64,000 nt of DNA from Salinivibrio kushneri (GTDB taxonomy: Bacteria; Pseudomonadota; Gammaproteobacteria; Enterobacterales; Vibrionaceae): NCBI RefSeq assembly GCF_027286325.1, contig NZ_CP114588.1:2740102-2804101 (forward strand), in the 5' to 3' direction. Both the position numbers and the translations under genes were made by a program. A model generated the notes under the pieces. That model ran no database searches. It was not told where the DNA came from and saw only the letters and a program-made list of their open reading frames with translations. Shown piece after piece: positions 1 through 13,045 of this stretch; position 1 is the stretch's first letter; each line of letters begins with the position of its first letter.

Positions 1-71
1 GCAATGGCTCCAAAGTGAAAATCGTCGAAAACGACGCTCTCACACCACCAGAACAATTACCTCAATTGTAA
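1..71 (+). CDS. vexA: C-terminus of RND periplasmic adaptor (partial)
   Basis: The reading frame entering from the left edge codes for about 22 residues beginning NGSKVKIVENDAL and stops with TAA at 69-71. The short NGSKVKIV stretch resembles the last beta strand of membrane-fusion (adaptor) proteins of RND pumps. The next gene starts 12 bases later and is an RND pump, so this is almost certainly its operon partner. The vexA symbol rests on synteny with the V. cholerae vexAB-yqiC-ilvC-ilvY block, not on the few residues visible. Confidence 0.7.
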   Translation, partial: NGSKVKIVENDALTPPEQLPQL

Positions 72-83
72 GACGAGGATGTG

Positions 84-3000
84 ATGCGCTTTACTGATAT
101 TTTTATCCGGCGCCCCGTACTAGCCGCGTCAATCAGTATTCTGATTGCGCTGCTTGGTCTGCAATCTTTATTCAAGATGCAGGTTCGGGAATACCCGGAG
201 ATGACCAATACCGTGGTCACCATCACAACCAGCTATTATGGTGCCAGCGCCGACTTGATTCAGGGCTTCATCACGACGCCGCTGGAACAAGCCGTGGCCC
301 AAGCTGATAATATTGATTTTATGACCTCAGAGTCGGTGCTTGGCTCCTCGACCATTACGGTCAACATGAAGCTCAATACCGACCCTAACGCCGCCTTGGC
401 CGATATTCTGGCCAAGGTAAACTCGGTGCGTGCTCAGCTTCCTGCCGAGTCCGAAGATCCCTCGGTATCCATGTCGACAGGGTCAACCACCGCGGTGATG
501 TATATTGGCTTCACCTCACCCGAACTCGACTCCAGTCAGATCACTGACTACCTCGAGCGCGTGGTCAAGCCTCAGCTGTTTACCGTGGATGGCGTCTCCA
601 AAATCGACCTGTACGGCGGGGTCAAATATGGCCTACGTGTCTGGCTCGACCCTGAAAAAATGGCGGCATTTAAATTAGCAGCCACCGACGTGATGTCCGT
701 GCTCGATGCCAACAACTACCAGTCAGCTACCGGTCAGGCGATTGGTACCTTTATGATCTATAACGGTAGCGCTGACACCCAGGTGTCTACGCCCGAAGAG
801 CTGCGTAATTTGGTGGTAGATACTCAAGATGGCCGCGTCGTGCGTCTTGGGGATATCGCTAACGTCTCGCTCGAGAAAAGCCACGATCGGGTACGCGCAC
901 TGGCCAATGGCTCTGAAGCCGTTGTCGCCGCGATCAATGCTACCCCGTCGGCCAACCCCATCAATATTGCTGCTGACGTCATGGACATGTTGCCGGAAGT
1001 TGAGCGCAACATGCCAAGCAATATCGAGATGAATGTGCTGTATGACTCATCCAATGCAATCAATGAGTCCATCAATGAGGTAATCAAAACCATCATTGAA
1101 GCGGCACTGATCGTTTTGGTGGTGATTACCCTGTTCTTAGGCTCGTTCCGTGCGGTGATTATCCCCATTATTACCATCCCACTGTCCCTGATTGGTGTGG
1201 CACTGGTGATGGAAATGATTGGCTTCTCGCTCAACTTGATGACCCTGTTGGCGATGGTATTGGCTATCGGCTTGGTGGTCGACGATGCAATCGTGGTATT
1301 GGAAAACATCGACCGCCATATCAAGCTGGGAGAATCGCCTTTCCGCGCGGCCATCATAGGGACACGCGAGATTGCTGTGCCCGTGATTTCAATGACCCTG
1401 ACGCTGGCGGCCGTGTATGCCCCTATCGCGATGATGGGCGGGATCACCGGATCGCTGTTTAAAGAGTTTGCGTTAACCCTTGCCGGGGCGGTGTTTGTCT
1501 CTGGGATTGTCGCGTTGACACTCTCACCGGTAATGTGTTCAACCATGTTGAAAGCCAACGCCAAGCCAAGTCGCTTTGAGCTTGCCGTGCACCGCTTCTT
1601 GGATGGCATGACCGACAAGTATGCGCGCATCCTCAGTAAGGTGATGCAACGCCGTCCTGTGGTGGTGTCCTTTGCGGTGATCGTCTTTGCCTCTTTGCCT
1701 GTGCTGTTTAACTTTATCCCCAGTGAGCTTGCGCCATCGGAAGATAAAGGCGTGGTGGTAATGATGGGTACCGCCCCCTCTACAGCCAACCTGGATTATA
1801 TCCAAAACAGCATGGCGGAAGTGAACCAAAAACTTGACGAGCAACCAGAAGTGGCTTTTTCGCAGGTCTTCTCTGGTGTACCCAAGTCAAATCAAGCGTT
1901 TGGTATCGCCTCGCTGGTACCTTGGAGTGAACGGGAAGCCAGTCAGTCCGAAGTGGTAAAACGCATGGCTAACGAAGTGAAAGACATCCCTGGCATGAAG
2001 GTCACTACCTTTGAAATGCCAGAGCTACCCGGTGCTTCGTCTGGCTTGCCAATCCAGTTTGTGGTGACGACACCGAACAATTTCGAAAGTCTCTATCAAG
2101 TGACCGCCGAAATTATGTCAGAGGTACAATCTAGCCCGAATTTCGTCTATTCGGAGCTTAACCTCAACTTTGATTCGGCCACCATGAACATCAGCATTGA
2201 TAAAGACAAAGCTGGGTCGTATGGCGTGACCATGCGTGATATTGGCGCCACCATTGGCACCATGATGGCCGATGGCTACGTCAATCGTATCGACTTTGAT
2301 GGCCGCTCGTACGAAGTGATCCCACAAGTTGAGCGTAAATATCGCCTCAATCCTGAATCGATCGAGAACTACTACGTGCGTGCGGCCAACGGTGATTCCA
2401 TTCCATTGGGCTCACTGATTGACATTGAAGTGACAGCGGAGCCTCGCTCACTGCCGCACTTTAATCAGCTAAATGCTGCCACTATCAGCGCGGTATCTGC
2501 ACCAGGGGTCACCATGGGTACGGCGGTGGATTGGTTTGAGAGCAAAGCGGCAGAGTTGCCTAAAGGCTATCAGCACGATTACCTCGGTGAGTCTCGTCAA
2601 TACGTAACCGAAGGCAGTGCGCTGTATGCCACCTTCTTATTCGCGTTGGCGATCATTTATCTGGTCCTTGCGATTCAGTTTGAATCCTTGCTCGACCCAC
2701 TGGTGATCTTGGTCTCTGTGCCGCTCGCCATTTGCGGGGCTTTGATTGCGCTCGCATGGGGGCTGTCATCCATGAACATCTACTCACAAGTCGGGCTAAT
2801 AACCTTGATAGGTCTGATTACTAAACACGGTATTCTGATCTGTGAGGTCGCCAAAGAGCAGCAACTGCATCATCAAGCCAGCCGAATGGACGCAGTGAAA
2901 GAAGCGGCCAAGATTCGTCTGCGTCCGATCTTGATGACCACTGCCGCGATGATTGCAGGCCTAATCCCGCTAATGTTTGCCACCGGCGCAGGCGCCGAGC

Positions 3001-3176
3001 AACGCTTTAGCATCGGGGTTGTGATCGTAGCAGGTCTCGCTATCGGTACGTTATTCACGCTATTCGTTCTGCCAGTGATTTATACCTATCTGGCCAGCAA
3101 GCACAAACCACTGCCTGTGTTTGTCGAAGACGATGAACTTGATAAGCTCGATGAAGACTATCGCGCATCACACTAA
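84..3176 (+). CDS. vexB: RND multidrug efflux pump inner-membrane subunit (VexB-like)
   Basis: A 1030-residue HAE1-type RND transporter, the usual length for the AcrB family. It trades protons for drugs or bile-type compounds and works as a trimer with the adaptor encoded just upstream and a TolC-like outer-membrane channel. Visible marks are the N-terminal RRPVLA segment before the first membrane helix, the VVDDAIVV motif of TM4 (Asp400 and Asp401, the proton-relay pair) and the TKHG lysine near residue 914 in TM10. Two large periplasmic loops lie between the helix groups. I chose ATG at 84 over GTG at 81 because GAGGA at 75-79 is better spaced to it. Its position beside ubiK, ilvC and ilvY matches V. 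cholerae vexB; the substrate range cannot be read from sequence. Confidence 0.93.
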   Translation: MRFTDIFIRRPVLAASISILIALLGLQSLFKMQVREYPEMTNTVVTITTSYYGASADLIQGFITTPLEQAVAQADNIDFMTSESVLGSSTITVNMKLNTDPNAALADILAKVNSVRAQLPAESEDPSVSMSTGSTTAVMYIGFTSPELDSSQITDYLERVVKPQLFTVDGVSKIDLYGGVKYGLRVWLDPEKMAAFKLAATDVMSVLDANNYQSATGQAIGTFMIYNGSADTQVSTPEELRNLVVDTQDGRVVRLGDIANVSLEKSHDRVRALANGSEAVVAAINATPSANPINIAADVMDMLPEVERNMPSNIEMNVLYDSSNAINESINEVIKTIIEAALIVLVVITLFLGSFRAVIIPIITIPLSLIGVALVMEMIGFSLNLMTLLAMVLAIGLVVDDAIVVLENIDRHIKLGESPFRAAIIGTREIAVPVISMTLTLAAVYAPIAMMGGITGSLFKEFALTLAGAVFVSGIVALTLSPVMCSTMLKANAKPSRFELAVHRFLDGMTDKYARILSKVMQRRPVVVSFAVIVFASLPVLFNFIPSELAPSEDKGVVVMMGTAPSTANLDYIQNSMAEVNQKLDEQPEVAFSQVFSGVPKSNQAFGIASLVPWSEREASQSEVVKRMANEVKDIPGMKVTTFEMPELPGASSGLPIQFVVTTPNNFESLYQVTAEIMSEVQSSPNFVYSELNLNFDSATMNISIDKDKAGSYGVTMRDIGATIGTMMADGYVNRIDFDGRSYEVIPQVERKYRLNPESIENYYVRAANGDSIPLGSLIDIEVTAEPRSLPHFNQLNAATISAVSAPGVTMGTAVDWFESKAAELPKGYQHDYLGESRQYVTEGSALYATFLFALAIIYLVLAIQFESLLDPLVILVSVPLAICGALIALAWGLSSMNIYSQVGLITLIGLITKHGILICEVAKEQQLHHQASRMDAVKEAAKIRLRPILMTTAAMIAGLIPLMFATGAGAEQRFSIGVVIVAGLAIGTLFTLFVLPVIYTYLASKHKPLPVFVEDDELDKLDEDYRASH

Positions 3177-3178
3177 CC

Positions 3179-3205
3179 CAAAGGGCCTTCGGGCCCTTTT
3201 CTTTT
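3179..3205 (+). terminator. Terminator of the vexAB operon
   Basis: A GC-rich stem (AAGGGCC, loop TTCG, GGCCCTT) followed by a T-rich tract begins three bases after the vexB stop codon. The UUCG tetraloop and U-tract are classic for an intrinsic terminator. Confidence 0.9.
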
Positions 3206-3269
3206 ATCATCCTTTCGACAAGCTGTGCGTATTTACATAGAATAAAGACAGTTAATAAAGGAGTATTCC

Positions 3270-3536
3270 ATGTTTGACCCCAAAAAACTTGAGCAAATGG
3301 CCAAGCAAATTCACGACGCCATGCCTCAGCCTGTTAAAGAGTTAGGCACGGATATGGAAAGCCGTGTGCGCCAAGCTATTCAAGGCCAGCTCACCAAGCT
3401 CGACGTGGTAAGCCGTGAAGAGTTTGATGTGCAAACTCAGGTGTTGCTACGCACCCGTCAAAAGCTCACCGAGCTCGAAGCCAAGCTTGAAGCCATGGAA
3501 GCAAAAGTGGATCAGTCGGCAGATAATCAAGAGTAA
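3270..3536 (+). CDS. ubiK: Ubiquinone biosynthesis accessory factor UbiK (YqiC)
   Basis: An 88-residue protein starting MFDPKKLEQMAKQIHDAMP, typical of the UbiK/BMFP family. The first half is an amphipathic helix region and the last 35 residues (LRTRQKLTELEAKLEAMEAK) form a coiled coil that trimerises in known members. UbiK assists the soluble Ubi complex that makes ubiquinone under aerobic growth, working with UbiJ. AAGGAG at 3258-3263 sets the start. It stands alone between two terminators, and a possible promoter ending TAGAAT near 3238-3243 precedes it. Family assignment is secure; the molecular role comes from work in enterobacteria. Confidence 0.92.
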   Translation: MFDPKKLEQMAKQIHDAMPQPVKELGTDMESRVRQAIQGQLTKLDVVSREEFDVQTQVLLRTRQKLTELEAKLEAMEAKVDQSADNQE

Positions 3537-3553
3537 ACTGCACGTACACAAAA

Positions 3554-3577
3554 AAGCCTGACCCTCAGGCCAGGCTT
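3554..3577. terminator. Bidirectional terminator between ubiK and ilvC
   Basis: Inverted arms AAGCCTG (3554-3560) and CAGGCTT (3571-3577) lie between the convergent ubiK and ilvC genes. The upstream side is A-rich, giving a U-tract on the minus strand, and the downstream side is T/C-rich. Confidence 0.8.
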
Positions 3578-3607
3578 CTCTTTCCACTTTGTGTCGAACG
3601 CTAAGCG

Positions 3608-5095
3608 TTATGCGTTATCGAGCGCAATCTGCTTCATATCGGTCATATAGCCGCGCAATTCCTCGCCGATATACTCAATCGGGTGGTTACGGATACGGTC
3701 ATTGACCTCGATTAAGGTGGCGTTGTCGACCTGATTGGAGGTTTCTCCAAGTCCTTTACCAATCACATCAGCACCCACTGTTGGCATAAAGTGCTCGCGC
3801 AGCAGCGGTGTCGCGACGTTTGCAAATAGGTAGTTACCGTACTCAGCCGTGTCTGAAATGACCACGTTCATTTCATAAAGACGCTTACGCGCAATGGTAT
3901 TGGCAATCAAAGGCAGTTCGTGCAATGACTCGTAATACGCTGACTCTTCGATAATGCCGGATGACACCATCACTTCAAAAGCGAGCTCAACCCCTGCACG
4001 CACCATCGCGACCATCAAAATACCGTTATCAAAGAACGCTTGCTCACTGATGCTTACATCCGACTCGGGATAATTTTCAAAAGCAGTCTGTGCCGTTTCT
4101 TCACGCCAAGTGAAAAGGTCTTTATCGTCGTTATCCCAATCGGCCATCATGGTTGCAGAGAAATGACCAGAGATAATGTCATCCATGTGCTTGTTATAAA
4201 GGGGACGCATCAGTTCTTTAAGCGACTCTGACAGCTCAAAAGCTTTGACTTTCGCAGGGTTAGACAGGCGATCCATCATATGGGTGATACCACCGAACTT
4301 CAGCGCTTCCGTAATGGTTTCCCAGCCATACTGAATCAGTTTGCCCGCATAACCTGGCTCAACACCCTCTGCGATCATTTTCTCATAACAAACGACGGAT
4401 CCAGCCTGCAGCATGCCACACAGGATGGTTTGTTCGCCCATCAGATCGGATTTCACTTCTGCTACGAATGAGGATGCAAGTACGCCAGCACGGTGACCAC
4501 CGGTAGCGGCTGCCCAGGCTTTCGCAATCTCAAAGCCTTCACCTTTAGGATCATTTTCTGGGTGAACAGCAATCAGGGTCGGAACACCAAAGCCGCGTTT
4601 GTATTCTTCACGCACCTCGGTACCCGGGCACTTTGGCGCAACCATAACCACAGTAATGTCTTCACGGATACGCTGACCGACTTCGACAATATTAAAGCCA
4701 TGTGAGTAACCAAGCGCAGCACCCTCTTTCATCAGTGGCATCACGGTTTCAACCACGTTGGAGTGCTGTTTATCTGGCGTAAGGTTAATCACCAAGTCTG
4801 CCTGTGGGATCAAATCTTGGTAGCTACCTACTTCAAATCCATTTTCGACCGCGTTCTGATAAGAAGGACGTTTTTCATCAATGGCAGCCTGACGTAGTGC
4901 ATAAGCCACATCAAGGCCCGAGTCGCGCATGTTTAAGCCTTGATTGAGCCCTTGCGCACCGCAGCCTACAATCACCACTTTCTTACCTTTGAGGAATTCA
5001 GCCTCAGACGAAAATTCGTCACGATCCATAAATCGGCATACGCCTAATTGTTCCAATTGTTGACGCAAATTCAGGGTATTAAAGTAGTTCGCCAT
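3608..5095 (-). CDS. ilvC: Ketol-acid reductoisomerase, class II
   Basis: A 495-residue enzyme that isomerises and reduces acetolactate or acetohydroxybutyrate with NADPH, the second common step of valine and isoleucine synthesis. The length marks the long class II form (E. coli has 491). Visible are the nucleotide-binding GCGAQG motif near residue 50, the basic [14 protein letters not shown] loop expected for NADPH, and the duplicated C-terminal helical domain with MMADWDNDD. The frame stays open upstream to 5203, but ATG at 5095 gives the family start [11 protein letters not shown] and has GGAG six bases before it. It is divergent from ilvY, which in E. coli activates ilvC when substrate accumulates. 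Confidence 0.97.
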   Translation of the reverse strand: MANYFNTLNLRQQLEQLGVCRFMDRDEFSSEAEFLKGKKVVIVGCGAQGLNQGLNMRDSGLDVAYALRQAAIDEKRPSYQNAVENGFEVGSYQDLIPQADLVINLTPDKQHSNVVETVMPLMKEGAALGYSHGFNIVEVGQRIREDITVVMVAPKCPGTEVREEYKRGFGVPTLIAVHPENDPKGEGFEIAKAWAAATGGHRAGVLASSFVAEVKSDLMGEQTILCGMLQAGSVVCYEKMIAEGVEPGYAGKLIQYGWETITEALKFGGITHMMDRLSNPAKVKAFELSESLKELMRPLYNKHMDDIISGHFSATMMADWDNDDKDLFTWREETAQTAFENYPESDVSISEQAFFDNGILMVAMVRAGVELAFEVMVSSGIIEESAYYESLHELPLIANTIARKRLYEMNVVISDTAEYGNYLFANVATPLLREHFMPTVGADVIGKGLGETSNQVDNATLIEVNDRIRNHPIEYIGEELRGYMTDMKQIALDNA

Positions 5096-5226
5096 GGTGT
5101 GCTCCATTGATTCAAATCCGTGATTGGGTGTGTTTTCACCGCCTATTTTTGATACTACCCTAACCACTATATTGCCTAAAGTGATATATTCACAACATAA
5201 CATTGCAATTACAGCAACGTGAAATC
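5096..5226. promoter_or_regulatory. ilvC-ilvY divergent control region
   Basis: This 131-base gap separates the divergent ilvC and ilvY starts. On the minus strand a possible ilvC promoter reads TTGTGA, 18 bases, TATAGT. Half-site repeats such as GTGA-N5-TCAC and TTGC-N7-GCAA overlap it. By analogy with E. coli, IlvY should bind here and activate ilvC when acetolactate is bound. The exact operators are inferred. Confidence 0.6.
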
Positions 5227-6090
5227 ATGAATGCAAAGCAACTCACGGGCTTTCTCCACCTCTGTGACACCAAAAGCTATACCCGGGCCGCACAAGCAAT
5301 GCACGTCAGCCCTTCTGCGCTGAGCCGAATCATCCAACGTCTCGAAGAAGATATTGGTCAGCCGTTGTTTATTCGTACCAATAAAGCGGTCGATCTCACC
5401 CCAGCAGGTAAAACGCTGCTTCCCGTCGCACGCGATATCCTGCAGCTTTGGCACACCACGAAGGCCAGTATCAATGAACATGCCTCCTTGCTCGGCGGTA
5501 AGCTCACGCTCTTTTGTTCAGTCACGGCAAGCTATAGCCATTTACCTGAGCTCCTCGCGCGGTTTCGTCAGCAATACCCAAATATCGAGCTACAACTGCT
5601 GACCGGCGACCCCGCTCAAGCAGAAGAGAAGGTGCAAGACAACAGCGCCGACATTGCTATTGCCGCTAAACCCAAGCGCTTGTCATCCAGCTTGGTGTTT
5701 CAACCGATTGATACAGTCAGTTTGTCAGTTATCGCACCGGCAATGGCCAGTAGCGGCATTGACCTACAAGCCATTGACTGGCAGCACACACCGTTAATCT
5801 TGCCCGAAGCAGGGACAGCGCGCGAACTCGCTGATCAATGGTTGACCAGTAAAGGTATCGAGCCAAACGTCTACGCACAAATAGCAGGCCATGAGGCGAT
5901 TGTCAGTATGGTGGCATTGGGCTGTGGTATTGGTGTCGCGCCAGATGTGGTGATTGATAACAGCCCAGTAAAAGACAAGGTTGAGCGCTTACGCCAAGAA
6001 ATTGTGCAACCTCTCGAACTGGGCCTTTGTTGTAAAGCTTCCCGCTCAAAAGAGCCTTTACTCAACGCCCTACTCGATGTCATGCGATAA
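5227..6090 (+). CDS. ilvY: LysR-family activator IlvY
   Basis: A 287-residue LysR-type regulator. The N-terminal winged helix-turn-helix spans about residues 1-60 (HVSPSALSRIIQRLEEDIGQPLF), followed by a two-lobed effector domain with CSVTASYSHLPELL and GHEAIVSMVALGCG, both typical of IlvY. ATG at 5227 gives the family N-terminus; an upstream in-frame TTG at 5203 would add eight unusual residues and is not favoured. No strong ribosome-binding site is visible, as is common for autoregulated LysR genes. Divergence from ilvC supports the specific name. Confidence 0.95.
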   Translation: MNAKQLTGFLHLCDTKSYTRAAQAMHVSPSALSRIIQRLEEDIGQPLFIRTNKAVDLTPAGKTLLPVARDILQLWHTTKASINEHASLLGGKLTLFCSVTASYSHLPELLARFRQQYPNIELQLLTGDPAQAEEKVQDNSADIAIAAKPKRLSSSLVFQPIDTVSLSVIAPAMASSGIDLQAIDWQHTPLILPEAGTARELADQWLTSKGIEPNVYAQIAGHEAIVSMVALGCGIGVAPDVVIDNSPVKDKVERLRQEIVQPLELGLCCKASRSKEPLLNALLDVMR

Positions 6091-6097
6091 ACACAAA

Positions 6098-6125
6098 AAG
6101 CCCCAACACAATGATGCTGGGGCTT
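6098..6125 (-). terminator. Distal terminator of the rRNA operon
   Basis: Arms AAGCCCC and GGGGCTT close a stem; on the minus strand it is followed by TTTTTGTGTTT. It lies just after the ilvY stop and may also end ilvY transcription, but the U-tract favours the minus strand. It is the second of two tandem hairpins ending the rRNA operon. Confidence 0.75.
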
Positions 6126-6132
6126 AAACGCA

Positions 6133-6160
6133 AAAAACCCCAGCTTTTCAGCTAGGGTTT
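6133..6160 (-). terminator. Proximal terminator of the rRNA operon
   Basis: On the minus strand a stem AAACCC-t-AGCT closes on AGCT-g-GGGTTT and is followed by six T residues. It starts nine bases after the 3' end of tRNA-Asp, the expected place for an rrn terminator. Confidence 0.88.
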
Positions 6161-6168
6161 CTAAGTAG

Positions 6169-6245
6169 TGGCGGAGTGGACGGGACTCGAACCCGCGACC
6201 CCCGGCGTGACAGGCCGGTATTCTAACCAACTGAACTACCACTCC
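6169..6245 (-). tRNA. tRNA-Asp (GTC)
   Basis: A 77-nt tRNA with acceptor GGAGTGG/CCACTCC, discriminator G, encoded CCA and anticodon GTC. It is the last gene of the rRNA operon, downstream of 5S. Confidence 0.97.
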
Positions 6246-6303
6246 GCACCAATTCTGTATGATTAAAGGCTTATATCTCTTTGCTTTAATCAATTGTAAT
6301 CAA

Positions 6304-6422
6304 AGCCTGGCGATGTCCTACTCTCACATGGGGAGACCCCACACTACCATCGGCGCTGCTTCGTTTCACTACTGAGTTCGGCATGGAGTCAGGTGGGTCC
6401 AAAGCGCTATGGTCGCCAAGCA
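6304..6422 (-). rRNA. rrf: 5S ribosomal RNA
   Basis: About 119 nt. The 5' end reads TGCTTGGCGACCATAGCG and the 3' end CGCCAGGC, pairing as the 5S terminal helix. The conserved CCATGCCGAACTCAG loop lies in the middle. Ends are estimated from the E. coli molecule. Confidence 0.96.
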
Positions 6423-6540
6423 AAATTTTGTTTTGTCTTCACTTTTCTAAAAGTGAAAACCATCAACCTAGAAAGCTGTTCGTTCTCGCCACAATCAACT
6501 GGCTTTATTTTAAGTCCAACCCAAAACCTCTTGGGTGTTG

Positions 6541-9421
<2,881 letters not shown>

Positions 9422-9428
<7 letters not shown>

Positions 9429-9448
9429 ATACAACCCCAAGAGGTTTT
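9422..9448 (-). other. Upstream arm of the 23S processing stem
   Basis: This 27-base arm at the 5' edge of 23S is complementary to 6523-6550 at its 3' edge with a single one-base bulge. Such stems loop out pre-23S rRNA for RNase III cleavage. Pairing is seen directly; the cleavage role is established for the operon type. Confidence 0.85.
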
Positions 9449-9740
9449 TTTTGCGCGAGATTGTCTAAAAAAGAAATCTGCGTCGCAAAACCACTGAGTG
9501 TTGAATCATCAACTAATTAAGGTTTTGTTTTTGCCGGACTCAAAATAGAGACTTTGCTTATCACTAAGACAAAGCCCAAGCACACTTGATTGTGTGAGTG
9601 ACATTACATGTCACTGATTGAGAACTTTACTGTCATTCTTTAAAGAATGACTTGTCAGCTTTCCAGATTGTTAAAGAGCATGTCGTTTATTGCTAAATAA
9701 ACCACGTTCTAAAGATTCTTAAGTAAAAACCTTTAAAGCG
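9449..9740 (-). other. Spacer between tRNA-Val and 23S
   Basis: This noncoding spacer of about 290 bases is transcribed with the rRNA operon. It holds the boxA antitermination element at 9668-9680 and AT-rich sequence. I see no further tRNA or reading frame in it. Confidence 0.8.
9668..9680 (-). promoter_or_regulatory. boxA antitermination site before 23S
   Basis: On the minus strand the sequence TGCTCTTTAACAA matches the NusB/NusE boxA of rRNA operons exactly. It lies about 240 bases before 23S, as in E. coli. Confidence 0.9.
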
Positions 9741-9816
9741 TGGTGGGCGATACCGGGCTCGAACCAGTGACCCCCTCCTTGTAAGGGAGGTGCTCTCCCA
9801 ACTGAGCTAATCGCCC
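9741..9816 (-). tRNA. tRNA-Val (TAC)
   Basis: A 76-nt tRNA with acceptor GGGCGAT/ATCGCCC, discriminator A, encoded CCA and anticodon TAC. It is the third tRNA of the 16S-23S spacer. Confidence 0.97.
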
Positions 9817-9825
9817 ACAATAGTG

Positions 9826-9901
9826 TGGTGGGTTGTACAGGATTCGAACCTGTGACCAATTGATTAAAAGTCAACTGCTCTACCAACTGAGCTAACAACC
9901 C
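9826..9901 (-). tRNA. tRNA-Lys (TTT)
   Basis: A 76-nt tRNA with acceptor GGGTTGT/ACAACCC, encoded CCA and anticodon TTT. It is the middle tRNA of the 16S-23S spacer. Confidence 0.97.
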
Positions 9902-9903
9902 AA

Positions 9904-9979
9904 TGGCGTCCCATAGGGGAGTCGAACCCCTGTTACCGCCGTGAAAGGGCGGTGTCCTAGGCCTCTAGACGAATGGGAC
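9904..9979 (-). tRNA. tRNA-Glu (TTC)
   Basis: A 76-nt tRNA with acceptor GTCCCAT/ATGGGAC, discriminator G, encoded CCA and anticodon TTC. It is the first tRNA after 16S and lies only two bases from the tRNA-Lys gene. Confidence 0.97.
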
Positions 9980-10060
9980 ACACTGATATGTTTGGGAACA
10001 TATCCTCTTTAATACTTCAACCTATACAATCTGTGTGAACACTCGCAACAATAGCGTCAG

Positions 10061-11630
<1,570 letters not shown>

Positions 11631-11790
11631 AAGTTCTTTTGTTCGCTTTCCCAAAAGGAAAGACAAACGGCTCGATAAATACTGTTTTGTTCGTCTCTTA
11701 CGAGACAAACGAATTGACTGTGCCGAACAACTATAAAAGTTGTCGTTTGGTCACTCAGTTCATCGAATAAATCTTTTTGTCTATTCTCAA

Positions 11791-11815
11791 CGAGTGCCCA
11801 CACAGATTGCATAGG
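11791..11815 (-). other. Upstream arm of the 16S processing stem
   Basis: This 25-base arm pairs along its full length with 10021-10045 on the other side of 16S once G-U pairs are allowed (three positions differ, all giving G-U). It should form the RNase III substrate that frees pre-16S. Confidence 0.85.
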
Positions 11816-11820
11816 TCAAA

Positions 11821-11833
11821 TTGTTAAAGAGCG
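11821..11833 (-). promoter_or_regulatory. boxA antitermination site before 16S
   Basis: On the minus strand CGCTCTTTAACAA matches boxA apart from its first base. It sits between promoter P2 and the processing stem, as expected for antitermination loading. Confidence 0.88.
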
Positions 11834-11874
11834 TTGACTGTGCGAAGCTGCGCTTCGCTTGGTCAGGGCTGCGT

Positions 11875-11902
11875 ATCTTACGCGCCTTGCCGTTAAAGTC
11901 AA
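11875..11902 (-). promoter_or_regulatory. rRNA operon promoter P2
   Basis: On the minus strand TTGACT (11897-11902), a 16-base spacer and TAAGAT (11875-11880) form a sigma-70 promoter, followed by a GC-rich start region. The 16-base spacer is characteristic of stable RNA promoters. Confidence 0.8.
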
Positions 11903-11992
11903 GAAGAAATTTTATCTTTTCTTTTCAACCCAGCTGGGTGAAACAAAACCTCTTTTTGACTTCCCTAACGCTTGGCGTTAAGTAGGCCGGCA

Positions 11993-12047
11993 ATGTTAAT
12001 CATTTAAAAACTGACGTCAAGCGTTTATTTTTATTTGATTTTTTGCC
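11993..12047 (-). promoter_or_regulatory. rRNA operon promoter P1 with UP element
   Basis: On the minus strand TTGACG (12015-12020), 16 bases and TAACAT (11993-11998) are followed by the GC-rich discriminator TGCCGGCC. Directly upstream, 12024-12047 is a run of A and T tracts fitting an UP element for the alpha subunit. GC-rich discriminators make such promoters sensitive to ppGpp and initiating nucleotide. Confidence 0.85.
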
Positions 12048-12248
12048 TCGACATATTCGCTAAGCGCTTGCCCTGCGTGCCGTGTCGATGGAGGCGCATT
12101 ATAGAGAAGCTGATCAGGTTGGCAAGTCCTTTTTAGGCGTTTTTTAGAAAAAAACTGTCACTCGCTGTTTTTTTACTCGCTAGGGTGTAAAACTGGTATC
12201 AAACTCGCCGCTATTTAACGCTGTTAAGAGATAAAAGAGGGATTTGTG

Positions 12249-12788
12249 ATGGCAAAACAGTTGCGCACTTATAAAGGCATGACGCCTCAGCTTGGCGAAC
12301 GCGTCTATATTGATGAATCCAGTGTATTGGCTGGCGATATCACGCTAGGTGATGATGTGAGTATTTGGCCGCTGGTTGCGGCACGTGGTGACGTGAACCA
12401 TATCCAGATTGGCGCACGGACCAATGTACAAGATGGATCAGTCCTTCATGTCACCCATAAAAATGCCGAAAACCCACAAGGTTACCCGCTGATCATTGGC
12501 GAAGAAGTGACAATCGGCCACAAGGTCATGTTACACGGCTGCCGGATTGGCAACCGAGTTCTAGTGGGAATGGGGACGATTATTCTTGATGACGCTGTGA
12601 TTGAAGATGAAGTGCTAATTGGCGCAGGCAGTTTAGTCCCGCCCGGAAAACGCTTAGAGAGCGGCTACCTGTATGTTGGCTCACCGGTCAAACAGGTTCG
12701 CCCCCTCACTGACAAAGAGCGCGCCTATTTTGCACGCTCAGCGCAAAACTATGTCGACACTAAAGACATCTACCGCTGCGAGCACTAG
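12249..12788 (+). CDS. yrdA: Gamma-class carbonic anhydrase-like protein YrdA
   Basis: A 179-residue left-handed beta-helix protein with hexapeptide repeats such as VSIWPLVAARGDV and IGHKVMLHGCRIGNRVLVGMG. His residues typical of the metal site are visible in VTHKN, IGHKV and LHGC. The family includes gamma carbonic anhydrases and close relatives of unproven activity, so enzyme function is an inference. ATG at 12249 is chosen over GTG at 12246 because GAGGG at 12237-12241 is seven bases away. It reads away from the rRNA promoter and ends tail to tail with the DUF1488 gene, sharing the four bases CTAG. Confidence 0.9.
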   Translation: MAKQLRTYKGMTPQLGERVYIDESSVLAGDITLGDDVSIWPLVAARGDVNHIQIGARTNVQDGSVLHVTHKNAENPQGYPLIIGEEVTIGHKVMLHGCRIGNRVLVGMGTIILDDAVIEDEVLIGAGSLVPPGKRLESGYLYVGSPVKQVRPLTDKERAYFARSAQNYVDTKDIYRCEH

Positions 12789-13045
12789 ATCACCAAGCTG
12801 CCATCGGGTTCAAACGCTTCTGATTCGATGGCCGCTTCCATTTGCTCTTCAATATCAAACCAAACCTGTTCGACAATCGCCTGCGCATTATCCGAGTCCA
12901 CCGCACAGCCGGCGAGCGCAGATAAGGTGGCAAAGCGGACAGCGCATGTTAATAACGCACCATTAAGTTGGCCGTAGAAACAAACACGCGCCTTTGCGGT
13001 ATCGACCTGCGCTTCGTCCGCAGCCAGAATAAGGGATTGATTCAT
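12785..13045 (-). CDS. DUF1488 family small protein
   Basis: An 86-residue acidic protein of unknown function (MNQSLILAADEAQVD...). It has no signal peptide or membrane segment. Its start overlaps the aroE stop as ATGA, so translation is probably coupled, and the same aroE-DUF1488-carbonic anhydrase order is known in Vibrio. The frame continues upstream inside aroE, but the overlap start gives the family length. Confidence 0.85.
   Translation of the reverse strand: MNQSLILAADEAQVDTAKARVCFYGQLNGALLTCAVRFATLSALAGCAVDSDNAQAIVEQVWFDIEEQMEAAIESEAFEPDGSLVI

Larger units (their letters stand above)
11631..11874 (-). other. 16S leader region of the rRNA operon
   Basis: This is the transcribed noncoding leader between promoter P2 and mature 16S. 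It carries boxA, the upstream arm of the 16S processing stem and several short hairpins such as GTCTC/GAGAC near 11693-11705. No gene is supported; the open frame at 11624-11812 runs through structural RNA. Confidence 0.8.

Noticed and set aside
824..1789. Long open frame of 321 codons on the minus strand inside vexB
   Set aside because: It is antisense to the strongly conserved RND pump, has no ribosome-binding site or family resemblance, and follows the codon pattern of the sense gene.
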